From positions 3,596,001-3,660,000 of the forward strand of contig NZ_PDJJ01000001.1 in NCBI RefSeq assembly GCF_002563715.1: a stretch of DNA of 64,000 nt, given 5' to 3'. Position 1 is the stretch's first letter. Every line of letters begins with the position of its first letter. Shown here one piece after another: positions 27,207 to 35,043 of this stretch. This DNA comes from Isoptericola jiangsuensis (lineage in GTDB: Bacteria; Actinomycetota; Actinomycetes; Actinomycetales; Cellulomonadaceae). Made by a program: the position numbers and the translations under genes. Under the pieces are notes generated by a model. That model was not told the DNA's origin and ran no database searches. It worked only from the letters and a program-made list of their open reading frames with translations.

Positions 27207-27297
27207 CGTACCGCCGACGGCGCGACGGTGGCCGTCCGTCGCCCTGCCCTCGGGCAATGCTTGCGATGCGACGACTGCACGCGAGGCGCCCGCGCGT

Positions 27298-27369
27298 TGT
27301 CACCGTACGACGATATCGAGTCCATGTCGCCATACATTGACATCACCGAGACGTCGCCGTACGTTGACA
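27298..27369 (+). promoter_or_regulatory. Triple operator array of the hipBA promoter
   Basis: Three copies of TGTC-N10-GACA-like sites start at 27298 (TGTC/GATA), 27325 (TGTC/GACA) and 27352 (CGTC/GACA), each exactly 27 bp apart. The shared core is (G/A)CC(G/A)TAC(G/A). The third copy overlaps TACGTT (27360-27365), the -10 placed six bases before the hipB ATG, so HipB binding would block its own promoter. Confidence 0.75.
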
Positions 27370-27371
27370 AG

Positions 27372-27614
27372 ATGCGTTCCCCGTCCTTGCTCAACGCGAG
27401 GTCGCTGTCCCGGCTGGGCACAGCGGTCCGCCGCCTGCGCCACGATCGAGGCCTGACCCAGGCCGAGCTCGCCCGGGCTGCCGGGGTGTCCCGGCAGTGG
27501 CTCGTGGGGCTCGAGGCCGGTCGCACCCCCGGGCTGGAGATATCGCTCCTCCTGCGCGTGCTCGACCAGCTGGACGGGAGCCTGATGATCCGCGACGACC
27601 ACGACAGCGCCTGA
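27372..27614 (+). CDS. hipB: HipB-like antitoxin, XRE-family DNA-binding protein
   Basis: 80 residues, almost entirely a Cro/C1-type helix-turn-helix: 'LGTAVRRLRHDRGLTQAELARAAGVSRQWLVGLEAGRTPGLEISLLLRVLDQL'. In HipBA modules this protein neutralises HipA and represses the operon. The ATG is six bases after TACGTT, a leaderless start; a longer in-frame extension exists but runs through the operators. Its stop is one base from the hipA ATG. The family call is secure from the HTH plus the adjacent hipA. Confidence 0.88.
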   Translation: MRSPSLLNARSLSRLGTAVRRLRHDRGLTQAELARAAGVSRQWLVGLEAGRTPGLEISLLLRVLDQLDGSLMIRDDHDSA

Positions 27615-27615
27615 G

Positions 27616-28875
27616 ATGGCCGCAGCGAGCCACCTGGCCGTCCTCCTCGAAGGCCGCTACGCCGCGGACCTCCGACGCACCCGGTCGGGCGTCCTCCGCC
27701 TCGACTATCTCGACGAGGCGCGCACCCCCGGTGCCACTCCCCTCTCACTCTCCCTGCCCACCAGCGAACCGACGCACAGCGGCAACGCCGTCGAACGCTT
27801 CGTGCGCGGCCTCGTGCCCGACCACCCCGGAGCGCTGCGCGCGATCGCCCGCCGTCACGGTGTCGACGCCGACGACGTGCTCCAGGTCCTCGCCGCCATC
27901 GGCAAGGACTGCGCCGGCGCGGTGCAGTTCTGCCCCGCGCACGAGGTGGACATCACGATTGAACGCGCCGGAACCCTGGAGGAGTGCACGACCAGCGACA
28001 TCGAGATGCGGCTCGCCGAGATGGACACCGACGAGAACGCGGCATGGACCATGGCAGGCGAGCACTGGTCCCTCGGTGGGACGCAGCAGAAGATCGCGGT
28101 GCGTCGGGAAGCCGAGGGGTGGTACGTCGCCCAGGGCGCTGCGGCCACCACCCACATCATCAAGCCGGGGATTCGCCGGATGGCGGCACAGGCATTGGTC
28201 GAGCACGTCTCGATGCGAGCCGCTCGGCTGCTCGGCGTCGACGTCGCCGACACCGAGTTCAGGTCCTTCAGGAGCGAGGACGCCATCGTCGTCACCCGCT
28301 TCGACCGACGACGACGAACGGACGGCACGGTGGAGAGGCTCCACCAGGAGGATCTGTGCCAGGCCCTCGGAAACGCTGAGAAGTACGAGGAGTTCGGCGG
28401 TCCCTCTCCGATCGAGATCGTGGCCCTTCTCCGCGACGCCGCGGCGACGGCAGCCGTCGCTCGCCGCAACGTCGACCGATTCGTGGACGGCCTCGTCTTC
28501 AATTCCGTCGTCGCGGCACCGGACGCGCACGCCCGCAACTACGCCGTCCTCCTGAGCGGCGACGACGTCGAGCTCGCGCCGCTCTACGACGTCGCGTCCG
28601 GCCTCGCGTACGACATCCAGCCAGGATCGCGCCGGGCGCTCTCGATGAGCGTCGGCGGGACGTTCGACGCCGACTCGATCACCGCCGACCACTGGGCCGA
28701 GTTCGCGGAGTCCGCCAGACTTGACGCGGACAAGCTGATCGAACGAGTCGATGCCATGCGTCACGAGGCTCCCGACGCATTCGCCACCGCCCTGGACGAG
28801 ATCGACGACGTCGACGGCCACGCGACGGCACTGCGCGCGCGGCTGCTGCCTGCACTTGAAGCTCGCGCGCACTGA
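27616..28875 (+). CDS. hipA: HipA-family serine/threonine kinase toxin
   Basis: 419 residues, normal for HipA. The N-terminal couple domain includes 'RLDYLDEARTPGATPLSLSLP'. The kinase part has 'WSLGGTQQKIAVR' (the loop that carries the regulatory serine in E. coli HipA), 'THIIKPGIR' with the ATP-binding lysine, 'FDRRRRTDGTVERLHQEDLCQALG', the catalytic 'NSVVAAPDAHARNYAVLL', and the metal-binding 'LAPLYDVASGLAY'. HipA toxins phosphorylate glutamyl-tRNA synthetase or a related target, arresting growth. It is cotranscribed with hipB. Confidence 0.92.
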   Translation: MAAASHLAVLLEGRYAADLRRTRSGVLRLDYLDEARTPGATPLSLSLPTSEPTHSGNAVERFVRGLVPDHPGALRAIARRHGVDADDVLQVLAAIGKDCAGAVQFCPAHEVDITIERAGTLEECTTSDIEMRLAEMDTDENAAWTMAGEHWSLGGTQQKIAVRREAEGWYVAQGAAATTHIIKPGIRRMAAQALVEHVSMRAARLLGVDVADTEFRSFRSEDAIVVTRFDRRRRTDGTVERLHQEDLCQALGNAEKYEEFGGPSPIEIVALLRDAAATAAVARRNVDRFVDGLVFNSVVAAPDAHARNYAVLLSGDDVELAPLYDVASGLAYDIQPGSRRALSMSVGGTFDADSITADHWAEFAESARLDADKLIERVDAMRHEAPDAFATALDEIDDVDGHATALRARLLPALEARAH

Positions 28876-28944
28876 CGCGCGACCGCCGATGACGCCCGCT
28901 GCCTCAGCGCCGGTGAGGAGACCACCGTCGAGCCCGGGAGATCC

Positions 28945-28997
28945 CGCTGACCGGCACCGAGATGTTCGTCGACGGCGGGCCGTCTCTCATCGTGTGA
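28945..28997 (+). pseudogene. Remnant of an SDR C-terminus
   Basis: Translates as IPLTGTE-MFVDGGPSLIV-stop, matching the SDR gene at 26427, whose text reads IPLTGTE...VTGTEVFVDGGQSLIV. The two TGTE coding stretches appear fused by a deletion. The rest of that gene is absent, so this is a fragment of a paralogue or of a duplicated 3' end. Confidence 0.8.
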
Positions 28998-29102
28998 GGC
29001 GGGGCGCCCGCCGCGCGCCATGCCTGCCGGACCGCGCGTCCGCGCAGGTCGGAGCCACGCGACGCGCACCGACGGTCGCCAGCCGCGGGCTACGCTCTGA
29101 CG

Positions 29103-29363
29103 GTGGACCGACCGAGCCCGCTGGACACCCTGCGCAGCAACGTCCGCATCGCCTCGTGGTTCTCGGTGGTCGCCGCCGCCTCCGCCGCCCTCTACCCGTT
29201 CCTCACCTGGTGGTCGGAGCGTGCCGGGCAGCCGAACCTGCTGGTCGTCGCCCTGATCGTCCCCGCGACGGTCTGCTACTCGTACTTCGCGCCCCCACTG
29301 CTCGCCACGGCGCTCGGCTGCTGGGTCGCCACCGTGGTCAGCTGGCGGCGGGTCCTGGCCTGA
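29103..29363 (+). CDS. Small membrane protein
   Basis: 86 residues, two hydrophobic helices at about 16-34 (ASWFSVVAAASAALYPFLTWW) and 45-80 (LLVVALIVPATVCYSYFAPPLLATALGCWVATVVSW). The GTG is exactly six bases after TACGCT, the leaderless pattern. Unknown function. Confidence 0.6.
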   Translation: MDRPSPLDTLRSNVRIASWFSVVAAASAALYPFLTWWSERAGQPNLLVVALIVPATVCYSYFAPPLLATALGCWVATVVSWRRVLA

Positions 29364-29474
29364 GCCCGCCCGGGCGGCTGCGGCCCGACCACACGGGCCG
29401 GCCGGCAGGCGATGAGTTCCGGGAGGTCGCCGGGTCTGTCCTCGTGACCCGAGTCCCTATCCCCGGAGGCACCC

Positions 29475-30143
29475 GTGAAGCTCCTGCTCACCTCGGGCGG
29501 TGTCACGAACCCGACGATCCGCGCCGCGCTCGACGGTCTCCTGGGCCGACCCGTCGAGGAGTGCACCGCCCTGTGCATCCCCACCGCGATGTACGGGCAC
29601 CCCTGGGTGGGGCCGGGCGTCAAGGCTCGGGAGTTCGTGCTCGGCGAACCGGGCAACCCCATGGTGCAGCTCGGGTGGCGGTCGGTGGGGCTCCTCGAGC
29701 TCACTGCGCTGCCCAGCCTTCCCGCCGAGCGGTGGGAGCCGGTGGTCCGCGAGGCGGACGTGCTCCTGGTCAGCGGCGGCGACGCCCTCTACCTGAGCCA
29801 CTGGGTGCACGAGTCCGGGCTCGGGGACCTGCTGCCCTCGCTCGAGGACACCGTCTGGGTCGGGATGAGCGCGGGCAGCATGGTCATGACGCCGCGCGTC
29901 GGGGACGAGTTCGTCGGGTGGCGGCCGCCCGCCGGCGACGACCGTGCGCTGGGGCTCGTCGACTTCTCGATCTTCCCGCACCTCGACCACCCGGAGCTGC
30001 CGACCAACACGCTGGCGGCCGCGGAGACCTGGGCCGCCCGCCTGGGCGGGCCGGCCTACGCCGTCGACGACGACACCGCGATCGTGGTCGCCGACGGCGA
30101 GGTCGAGGTGGTCTCCGAGGGGACCTGGAAGCTGCTGGCGTAG
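29475..30143 (+). CDS. Peptidase E-like (S51 family) protein
   Basis: 222 residues with a class I glutamine-amidotransferase-like fold. The S51 nucleophile elbow is 'VGMSAGSMVM' (about 133-142), preceded by 'DVLLVSGGDALYLSHWV'. A His ('FPHLDHPELP') follows where the catalytic His is expected. Peptidase E hydrolyses Asp-Xaa dipeptides in the cytoplasm; some relatives are cyanophycinases. GGAGG lies about eight bases before the GTG. Downstream is a bidirectional hairpin. Confidence 0.85.
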   Translation: MKLLLTSGGVTNPTIRAALDGLLGRPVEECTALCIPTAMYGHPWVGPGVKAREFVLGEPGNPMVQLGWRSVGLLELTALPSLPAERWEPVVREADVLLVSGGDALYLSHWVHESGLGDLLPSLEDTVWVGMSAGSMVMTPRVGDEFVGWRPPAGDDRALGLVDFSIFPHLDHPELPTNTLAAAETWAARLGGPAYAVDDDTAIVVADGEVEVVSEGTWKLLA

Positions 30144-30150
30144 ACGGCAG

Positions 30151-30183
30151 CGGCCGCCCGCCCCGGTGCGGGGCAGGCGGCCG
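30151..30183. terminator. Bidirectional hairpin between peptidase E and hxlA
   Basis: CGGCCGCC and GGCGGCCG arms enclosing a second CCCC/GGGG pairing and a short GGTGC loop. It lies eight bases after the plus-strand stop and 22 bases before the minus-strand stop. Confidence 0.7.
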
Positions 30184-30204
30184 GTGCGAGGCCGAGGCCG
30201 GAGG

Positions 30205-30828
30205 TCAGCCGATGGCGGCGCGCAGCGCGGCGGCCGCGGCGGCGATGTCGGGGGCGCTGTAGATGGCGCTGCCGGCCACGGCGACGTCGGCGCCCGACGC
30301 CTGCACGGACCCGATCGAGTCGACGCTGACGCCGCCCGCGACGGAGAACGGCGCGCCCGCGTCCTTGCCGTCGCGCAGCAGGGTGTCGAGGGTGTAGCCG
30401 TCCTCGGCCTGCTCGTCGAGACCGGCGTGCATCTCGACGAACGTGGCGCCGAGCGCGACGACCTCGCGGGCGCGTGCCGGCTTGTCCGCGACGCCGATGA
30501 GGTCGACGACCACGCCCTTGCCGTGCGCCTGCGCGGCCTTGACGGCACCGGCGATCGTGCTGTCCCCGGCGGATCCGAGCACGGTGACGAGGTCCGCGCC
30601 GGCGGCGAAGGCGATGTCGGCCTCGAGCTCACCCGCGTCCATCGTCTTGAGGTCGGCGAACACGGTCTTGTCCGGGTGCGCCTCCTTGATCGCGGTGATG
30701 GCCGCGAGGCCCTCGCTCTTGATGAGCGGGGTGCCCAGCTCGAGGATGTCGACGTGCGGCGCGGCGGCGGCCGCCCACTCGAGGGCGCTGGCGGTGGTCA
30801 GGGTGTCCATGGCGAACTGGAGCTTCAC
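30205..30828 (-). CDS. hxlA: 3-hexulose-6-phosphate synthase
   Basis: 207 residues, the usual length. The OMP-decarboxylase-fold signatures are clear: 'MKLQFAMDTLTTASAL', 'VDILELGTPLIKSEGLAAI', 'VFADLKTMDAGELEADIAFAAGAD' (metal/substrate D-x-K-x-x-D), 'GVSVDSI' and 'DVAVAGSAIY'. It condenses formaldehyde with ribulose 5-phosphate to hexulose 6-phosphate. hxlB lies 71 bp upstream on the same strand, completing the ribulose-monophosphate pathway, used here for formaldehyde detoxification or, in reverse, pentose synthesis. AAAGG precedes the GTG. Confidence 0.93.
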   Translation of the reverse strand: MKLQFAMDTLTTASALEWAAAAAPHVDILELGTPLIKSEGLAAITAIKEAHPDKTVFADLKTMDAGELEADIAFAAGADLVTVLGSAGDSTIAGAVKAAQAHGKGVVVDLIGVADKPARAREVVALGATFVEMHAGLDEQAEDGYTLDTLLRDGKDAGAPFSVAGGVSVDSIGSVQASGADVAVAGSAIYSAPDIAAAAAALRAAIG

Positions 30829-30899
30829 GGGTGGTGCCTTTCGATCGGGGCCTGGCTGGCGGCGTCGGCCCGTGCGGGGTGCAGAGGTGGAGGGCGGGT

Positions 30900-31478
30900 C
30901 TACTCGAGGTTGGCGTGGCGCGGCCAGATCTCCGCGGCGGCCAGACCCGAGCGCTGCCACAGGCCGTGGAAGACGGCGTCCCCGAGGAGGCCGACCGCCT
31001 GCTCGAACAGCGACCCGGCGTACTGCGCGGACGCGGTCCCGGAGTGGTCGGTCTTCGACGCCGCGCCGACGGTCACGGTCACCCGGGCCAGGCCGGCGAG
31101 CGGCGAGCCCGGGTCGTTGGTGATCGCGGCGACGGCGGCACCGGCAGCGACCGCGGTCTCGGCGGCACGCACGACGCCCGGGGTGGTCCCCGAGCCGCTC
31201 ACGGCGAGCAGGAGGTCGCCGGTGCCGATCGCCGGCGTGGTGGTCTCGCCCACCACGTGGGCGGTGAGGCCCAGGTGCATGAGGCGCATGGCCAGGCCGC
31301 GGACGGCGATCCCGGAGCGGCCGGCACCGTGGACGAACACCGCCCGGGCGCCGGTCAGCTCCGCGGACAGGCGGTCGAGGGAGTCGGCCTGGTCGTGCTG
31401 CACCCGGGTGAGCACCGCGTGCAGCTCGTCCAGGATCGTGTCGACGGCGGCCGACGCCGCCGGGCGTGTCTCAAGCAT
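30900..31478 (-). CDS. hxlB: 6-phospho-3-hexuloisomerase
   Basis: 192 residues forming one SIS (sugar isomerase) domain. Characteristic segments are 'AVFVHGAGRSGIAVRGLAMRLMHLGLTAHVVGETTTPAIGTGDLLLAVSGSGTTPGVV', 'VAAITNDPGSPLAGLA', and 'GSLFEQAVGLLGDAVFHGL'. It isomerises hexulose 6-phosphate to fructose 6-phosphate, following HxlA. I start at the ATG of MLETRPAASA, which gives the usual length; longer in-frame starts exist. The LuxR-type regulator is divergent, 97 bp away, and is the obvious candidate to control the pair. Confidence 0.93.
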   Translation of the reverse strand: MLETRPAASAAVDTILDELHAVLTRVQHDQADSLDRLSAELTGARAVFVHGAGRSGIAVRGLAMRLMHLGLTAHVVGETTTPAIGTGDLLLAVSGSGTTPGVVRAAETAVAAGAAVAAITNDPGSPLAGLARVTVTVGAASKTDHSGTASAQYAGSLFEQAVGLLGDAVFHGLWQRSGLAAAEIWPRHANLE

Positions 31479-31575
31479 GCCGCCATCGTGCGCCGCCCGG
31501 CACCCGCTCGGCATCGCCCCGGGCGGGCAGCCCACCTACCCGTTCGGGTGGGCCCGCCGCGGGTAGGGTGACGGG

Positions 31576-32442
31576 ATGGAGAGCCAGGCGGTGGACGAGC
31601 GGTCCGTGGTCCACAAGTACGTTCGGGCGCTGGCGGAGCAGACCGACCGGCACGCCGTCCAGCTCGAGTCGATCCTCGCCGTGCTGCGGTCACGCCGCCT
31701 GGACGACGCCTCCTCCCGGGCCGCCGCCGTGGACGTCGCGGCGAGCGCCCTCGTCGAGCTGCGCACCGCGACCGACCAGCGCACCTTCACGCTGCTGGAG
31801 CCCGTGGTCGGGGCGTTCGCGCGCCTGCGCGACGACCTGCGCCCCCTGGTCCGGTTCGGCCAGCTCGACGTGGAGTTCGTCGAGCCGCCGACGACGGGCC
31901 GGGCCCTCCCCGGGACGGTCGCCCACGAGGCCCGCGCCATCGTGCGCAACGCCGTCCTCAGCCTCCTCGACGAGGGTGACGCGCGGCGCGTCCGGATCCA
32001 CTGGGACTGCGACGGCCGCAACCTGCTCATCGGCATCCGCGACGACGGCGGCGGCACCCGAGACGTGCACGACGACGGGCTGCGCCCCATCGCCGAGCGT
32101 GTCTCCGCCCTCCACGGCGTGCTCGGCGTCGACGCCACGCCCGGCTGGGGATCGAACCTCGCGATCACGCTGCCCCTGGACCCGCCCAGCCGCGAGTTCG
32201 CCATCGACGCCGACGCCGATCTCACCTCCCGGGAACGCGACGTGCTCGCGCTGGTCGCCGCCGGACGCCGTAACGCCGAGATCGCCGAACAGCTCGCCAT
32301 CAGCGCCAACACGGTGAAGTTCCACGTGGCGAACCTGCTGCGCAAGGTGGGTGCCGCGAACCGCGCCGAGCTGGCCGCGCTGGCCGGGTTCTCCACGACG
32401 GGCGCCCGGCGGGCAGCGAGGCCTCGGGACGACCAGGCGTGA
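31576..32442 (+). CDS. HATPase-LuxR fusion transcriptional regulator
   Basis: 288 residues. The centre looks like a histidine-kinase-type ATPase domain: N-box-like 'VAHEARAIVRNAVLSLLDEGD', G1-like 'IGIRDDGGGTRD', G2-like 'PGWGSNLAITLPL'. The C-terminus is a LuxR/GerE helix-turn-helix: 'LTSRERDVLALVAAGRRNAEIAEQLAISANTVKFHVANLLRKVGAANRAELAALAG'. No phosphoacceptor His helix of the usual kind and no receiver domain is visible, so sensor ATPase and DNA-binding parts occur on one chain. TAGGGT is exactly six bases before the ATG. Divergent from hxlB, it probably regulates hxlBA; that is inference. Confidence 0.85.
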   Translation: MESQAVDERSVVHKYVRALAEQTDRHAVQLESILAVLRSRRLDDASSRAAAVDVAASALVELRTATDQRTFTLLEPVVGAFARLRDDLRPLVRFGQLDVEFVEPPTTGRALPGTVAHEARAIVRNAVLSLLDEGDARRVRIHWDCDGRNLLIGIRDDGGGTRDVHDDGLRPIAERVSALHGVLGVDATPGWGSNLAITLPLDPPSREFAIDADADLTSRERDVLALVAAGRRNAEIAEQLAISANTVKFHVANLLRKVGAANRAELAALAGFSTTGARRAARPRDDQA

Positions 32443-32831
32443 CGGCATCCCTCGCGGGCGGGGCGCGCGAACTCCGCGCGGAAAGTCCCCACCTGCGCTG
32501 ATGTCGAAGGCCGGCCCTTAGACTCGCCGAGGGGTCTGGCCGACCTGTCGATAAGCGCGCACTCGGGTTGTCCTCGTTCGCGGGGTTCAAGAAGGGCAGG
32601 AAATAGACCCCGGTGCGCCGCCAGACTTCCCGCCCTGCTCTGCACACAGGTAGGCGCCCGACCGATAGCGGAGCGCCAGAGGTCTGAAGGTCCGGGTCCA
32701 GGGTGGCCGCAGGCCATCGCGCAGCGACGCCGCAGGCGCCCTTGACGCGGACCGGAGCCGGCCGGATGCTCGGCGGTCGGCTCCGAAACGTGACCACCTC
32801 GGAGAACGACGCAGTGGCTACGGTGTTGCCC
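32443..32831. other. Gene-free junction between core DNA and the accessory region
   Basis: No gene is supported here. It contains repeat R copy 1 (32660-32780) and, left of it, about 200 bases with no recognisable feature. The chromosomal-looking LuxR gene ends at 32442, so the boundary of the accessory region is probably inside this stretch. Confidence 0.5.
32660..32780 (+). repeat. Dispersed repeat R, copy 1
   Basis: About 120 bp beginning GACCGATAGCGGAGC and including GGTGGCCGCAGGCCATCGCG, ending CTCGGCGGTCGG. It is over 90 percent identical to copies at 33357 and 35247. It contains several short GC hairpins (for example GGCCGCAGGCC). Confidence 0.9.
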
Positions 32832-33275
32832 GTGATCGATCGCCACCGAACACACGGAACTCCATGGCTGAGGGCCCGCGTGGGTTTCGCATACCTCAAT
32901 GCCCTGCTGACCGGCCTGGTGGCGTACGTCTTCGGGTGGGCGTGGACGGACGAGCTGGTCGCTGGAAGCCCCTATGCCATCGCGGACCCTGTGGGTACCG
33001 GCATCGAGGGAGCACAGGCCGGCCTCGTGCCCATGGTCTTCGGAATGGGCGTGAGTGCGCTCATCCTGTGGGGATCGCGGATCTCATGGTGGTGGCCGCC
33101 ACTCCTCGTCGCAGCTAGCGCGGGTATCGGTGCCGTCCTTGGCTCGTCCGCCCGTTTCGGTGAAGGCATGCCGGCGATGGCAGCTGCACCGCTCGTGCTG
33201 GTCGGGCTGGCGGCGGCGACGGGAGTGGCCGTCGACGCGCGAACACTTCGACGCAGGGCGAGCGTGAGCAAGTAG
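32832..33275 (+). CDS. Four-helix membrane protein of unknown function
   Basis: About 147 residues with four hydrophobic segments ('FAYLNALLTGLVAYVFGWAW', 'GLVPMVFGMGVSALILWG', 'WWPPLLVAASAGIGAVLGS', 'AAPLVLVGLAAATGVAV') and a basic C-terminus (RRRASVSK). I chose the GTG at 32832, seven bases after TACGGT; longer in-frame starts would translate the upstream repeat R. It lies in the remnant accessory region. No family recognised. Confidence 0.55.
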   Translation: MIDRHRTHGTPWLRARVGFAYLNALLTGLVAYVFGWAWTDELVAGSPYAIADPVGTGIEGAQAGLVPMVFGMGVSALILWGSRISWWWPPLLVAASAGIGAVLGSSARFGEGMPAMAAAPLVLVGLAAATGVAVDARTLRRRASVSK

Positions 33276-33356
33276 TCCCGACCCGTGATTGGACGCAGAC
33301 GGCCCTCAGTCAAGTGGGCCGCCTTCTCCCGCGTGGGTGAGCACAAGAGGTCGTTG

Positions 33357-33470
33357 GAGGTCCGGGTCCAGGGTGGCCGCAGGCCATCGCGCAGCGACGC
33401 CGCAGGCGCCCTTGACGCGGGCTGGAGCCGGCCGAATGCTCGGCGGTCGGTGCGGGGCCGGAACGCTCAC
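33357..33470 (+). repeat. Dispersed repeat R, copy 2
   Basis: Starts GGAGGTCCGGGTCCAGGGTG; with copy 3 it shares an extra 3' extension (TGCGGGGCCGGAACG) that copy 1 lacks. It lacks the CCGATAGCGGAGC start shared by copies 1 and 3. Confidence 0.9.
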
Positions 33471-33486
33471 GTCAGCCCCAGGACCT

Positions 33487-33914
33487 GGGCGGATGCGCCC
33501 GAACGGTCGACCGACCTGCAAGAATCCAGGCCATGATCGCGACGGTAGTGGGTGCCCTTCTTCTTGCCATTGGACTGATCTGGAGCGTCGGCGAACCCGG
33601 CGTCGACACGGCCGTGCCCTTCATCGCTTCGGGAACGGTCATCTTCGTGGTTGGTCTGATCCTGAACGCGGGTGCTGGGACCCGGCAGGAGCTCGTCCAG
33701 ATTCGCGCAGAGCTCGAGGCGTTGAACCGTAGGAGTGACCAGTCGGGCGAGTAGCTACGGCCTGAGTCGAATGACCATGAGGGCGGACCTGGGGAGACTC
33801 GGAGCCGCCTTCGCCGCTGAGGGGAGGCCGAGCGGGTGGGGTGCGCGAAGCGAGCCTGCGAGCGGAGCGCGGGACCCCGCCCGGCAGGCCGACCGCGCGG
33901 CGGAGCCGCGCCTT
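33487..33914 (+). repeat. Duplicated segment, copy I (micro-gene plus repeat S)
   Basis: About 430 bp near-identical to 35894-36327. It includes the 73-residue micro-gene and repeat S, a GC-rich stretch starting GGGAGACTCGG and containing GCGCGGCGGAGCCGCGC hairpin sequence. Copy I joins the truncated integrase directly. Confidence 0.88.
33533..33754 (+). CDS. 73-residue membrane micro-protein, copy I
   Basis: Two hydrophobic helices (about 3-17 'ATVVGALLLAIGLIWSV' and 26-44 'VPFIASGTVIFVVGLILNAG') then a charged amphipathic tail 'TRQELVQIRAELEALNRRSDQSGE' likely to form a coiled coil. It is 67 of 73 residues identical (approximately, by eye) to the gene at 35944, with most changes conservative, so the reading frame appears to be under selection. 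Function unknown. Confidence 0.65.
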   Translation: MIATVVGALLLAIGLIWSVGEPGVDTAVPFIASGTVIFVVGLILNAGAGTRQELVQIRAELEALNRRSDQSGE

Positions 33915-33915
33915 G

Positions 33916-34400
33916 ACGCGGCGATCCCGACGCTCACCGTCACCGGCACCATCGTCCGGGTCGAGGGCCGGCTGCTGCGGCAGTCCAAGCCCAAGTCGGA
34001 CACGTCGCGCCTCACCATCACGCTGCCGGACTTCGTGGTCGCGGCGATCACCGAGTCGCTGGACATCGGGCTCGACGGCGGGCCGGACGACCTGGTGTTC
34101 CCGTCGACCAACGCCACGCCGCGCGCTCCGAGCCGGATCCGCGACCAGCTGCGCGACGCGCAGGCCGCCATCGGCACCAAGGTCACGCCGCACGACTTCC
34201 GCCGCACCGTCGCCACCCAGGTCGCCAACTCGACCACCATCGCCAACGCGACCGCGCTGCTCGGCCACGCCGACGAGGGCACCACCGTGCGGCACTACGT
34301 GAAGCGGACCCACGTCACCCCGGACCTGCGGGTCGTCATCGACCAGCTCGTCACGCAGACGAGTGGCGCGTTCGACGAGGAGGTGCGTCGTGATCGCTGA
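33916..34400 (+). pseudogene. Truncated tyrosine integrase (C-terminal half only)
   Basis: From AAIPTLTVTGTIVRVEGRLLRQ onward the translation is almost identical to the catalytic half of the intact integrase at 46329, including 'TPHDFRRTVATQVANS' and 'LLGHADEGTTVRHYVKRTH'. The N-terminal two-thirds is missing; the join is to repeat S at a shared GACGCG/GAGGCG sequence. The C-terminal tail differs (SGAFDEEVRRDR). The catalytic Tyr region is present but the first catalytic Arg (GLRIGE) is missing, so it cannot be active. Confidence 0.9.
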
Positions 34401-34407
34401 GCGTCGT

Positions 34408-34941
34408 TCAACCACGATCGATGGGGCGGCGGGCTCGTGCGCTCTCGCGCAGCCGTGCACAGTCCACTGCACGCCCTACGGTCTGCAGCGAGTCAAGGAT
34501 CGAGCGCTGCCAGCGAAGTTCGTCCTGGACGACGTCGTGCGCCGTGTCATCACCGAGCGGTCCGAAGGAGCGGTCGTCCGCGACCTCGGGTATCCGTCGA
34601 TAGGCGTCATCGCGCAGGCGGTCGGCGCCCCATCGCGCGCCATCGTGGGATCCACCCAGCGCAGCCACCGCGTAGTACAGGGCGGCGATGTCGTCCCGGT
34701 CATCAAGGTCCGGCCTGCTGCCCAGGCTCTCGGCAACCTCGGACAGCGCCGATCGATCTCGCGCCAGCGAGTCCCAGATCGCGCGGACGTACTCCTGGCC
34801 TTCGGGATCCGGCACCGGGCGCATCGCCAAGACGCTCTCCACGCAGATCAGGATGAAGATCGCCTGCACCTCGAGCGGCAGGGAGTCCCGCTGCGCGTCG
34901 AGCGCTCGCCATGGCTTGAGCGGGTCAGTGACCGGGTCCAT
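34408..34941 (-). CDS. Hypothetical accessory protein
   Basis: 177 residues, soluble, rich in charged residues ('ALDAQRDSLPLEVQAIFILICVESVLAMRP', 'DDIAALYYAVAALGGSHDGARWGADRLRDDAYRRIPEV'). The ATG is six bases after TACCTT on the minus strand, the leaderless pattern, which argues for expression. It lies between the integrase remnant and the left attachment site, where the intact element carries its own accessory genes. No family recognised. Confidence 0.55.
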   Translation of the reverse strand: MDPVTDPLKPWRALDAQRDSLPLEVQAIFILICVESVLAMRPVPDPEGQEYVRAIWDSLARDRSALSEVAESLGSRPDLDDRDDIAALYYAVAALGGSHDGARWGADRLRDDAYRRIPEVADDRSFGPLGDDTAHDVVQDELRWQRSILDSLQTVGRAVDCARLRESARARRPIDRG

Positions 34942-35043
34942 GGCGGAAAGGTACTCGCGTGCTCTCGCCGACCGCTCTGGACGCAAGACGGAGTGAAAAA
35001 GGAGTACGGGAAACGACGAAGGACCCCACAGCCGCGGAATCTC

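Noticed and set aside
27228..27371. N-terminal extension of HipB
   Set aside because: It would translate the three operator copies; homology and the TACGTT hexamer support the ATG at 27372.
32300..32899. Minus-strand open frame of about 199 residues
   Set aside because: Crosses the end of the LuxR gene and repeat R; no start signals and composition of a shadow frame.
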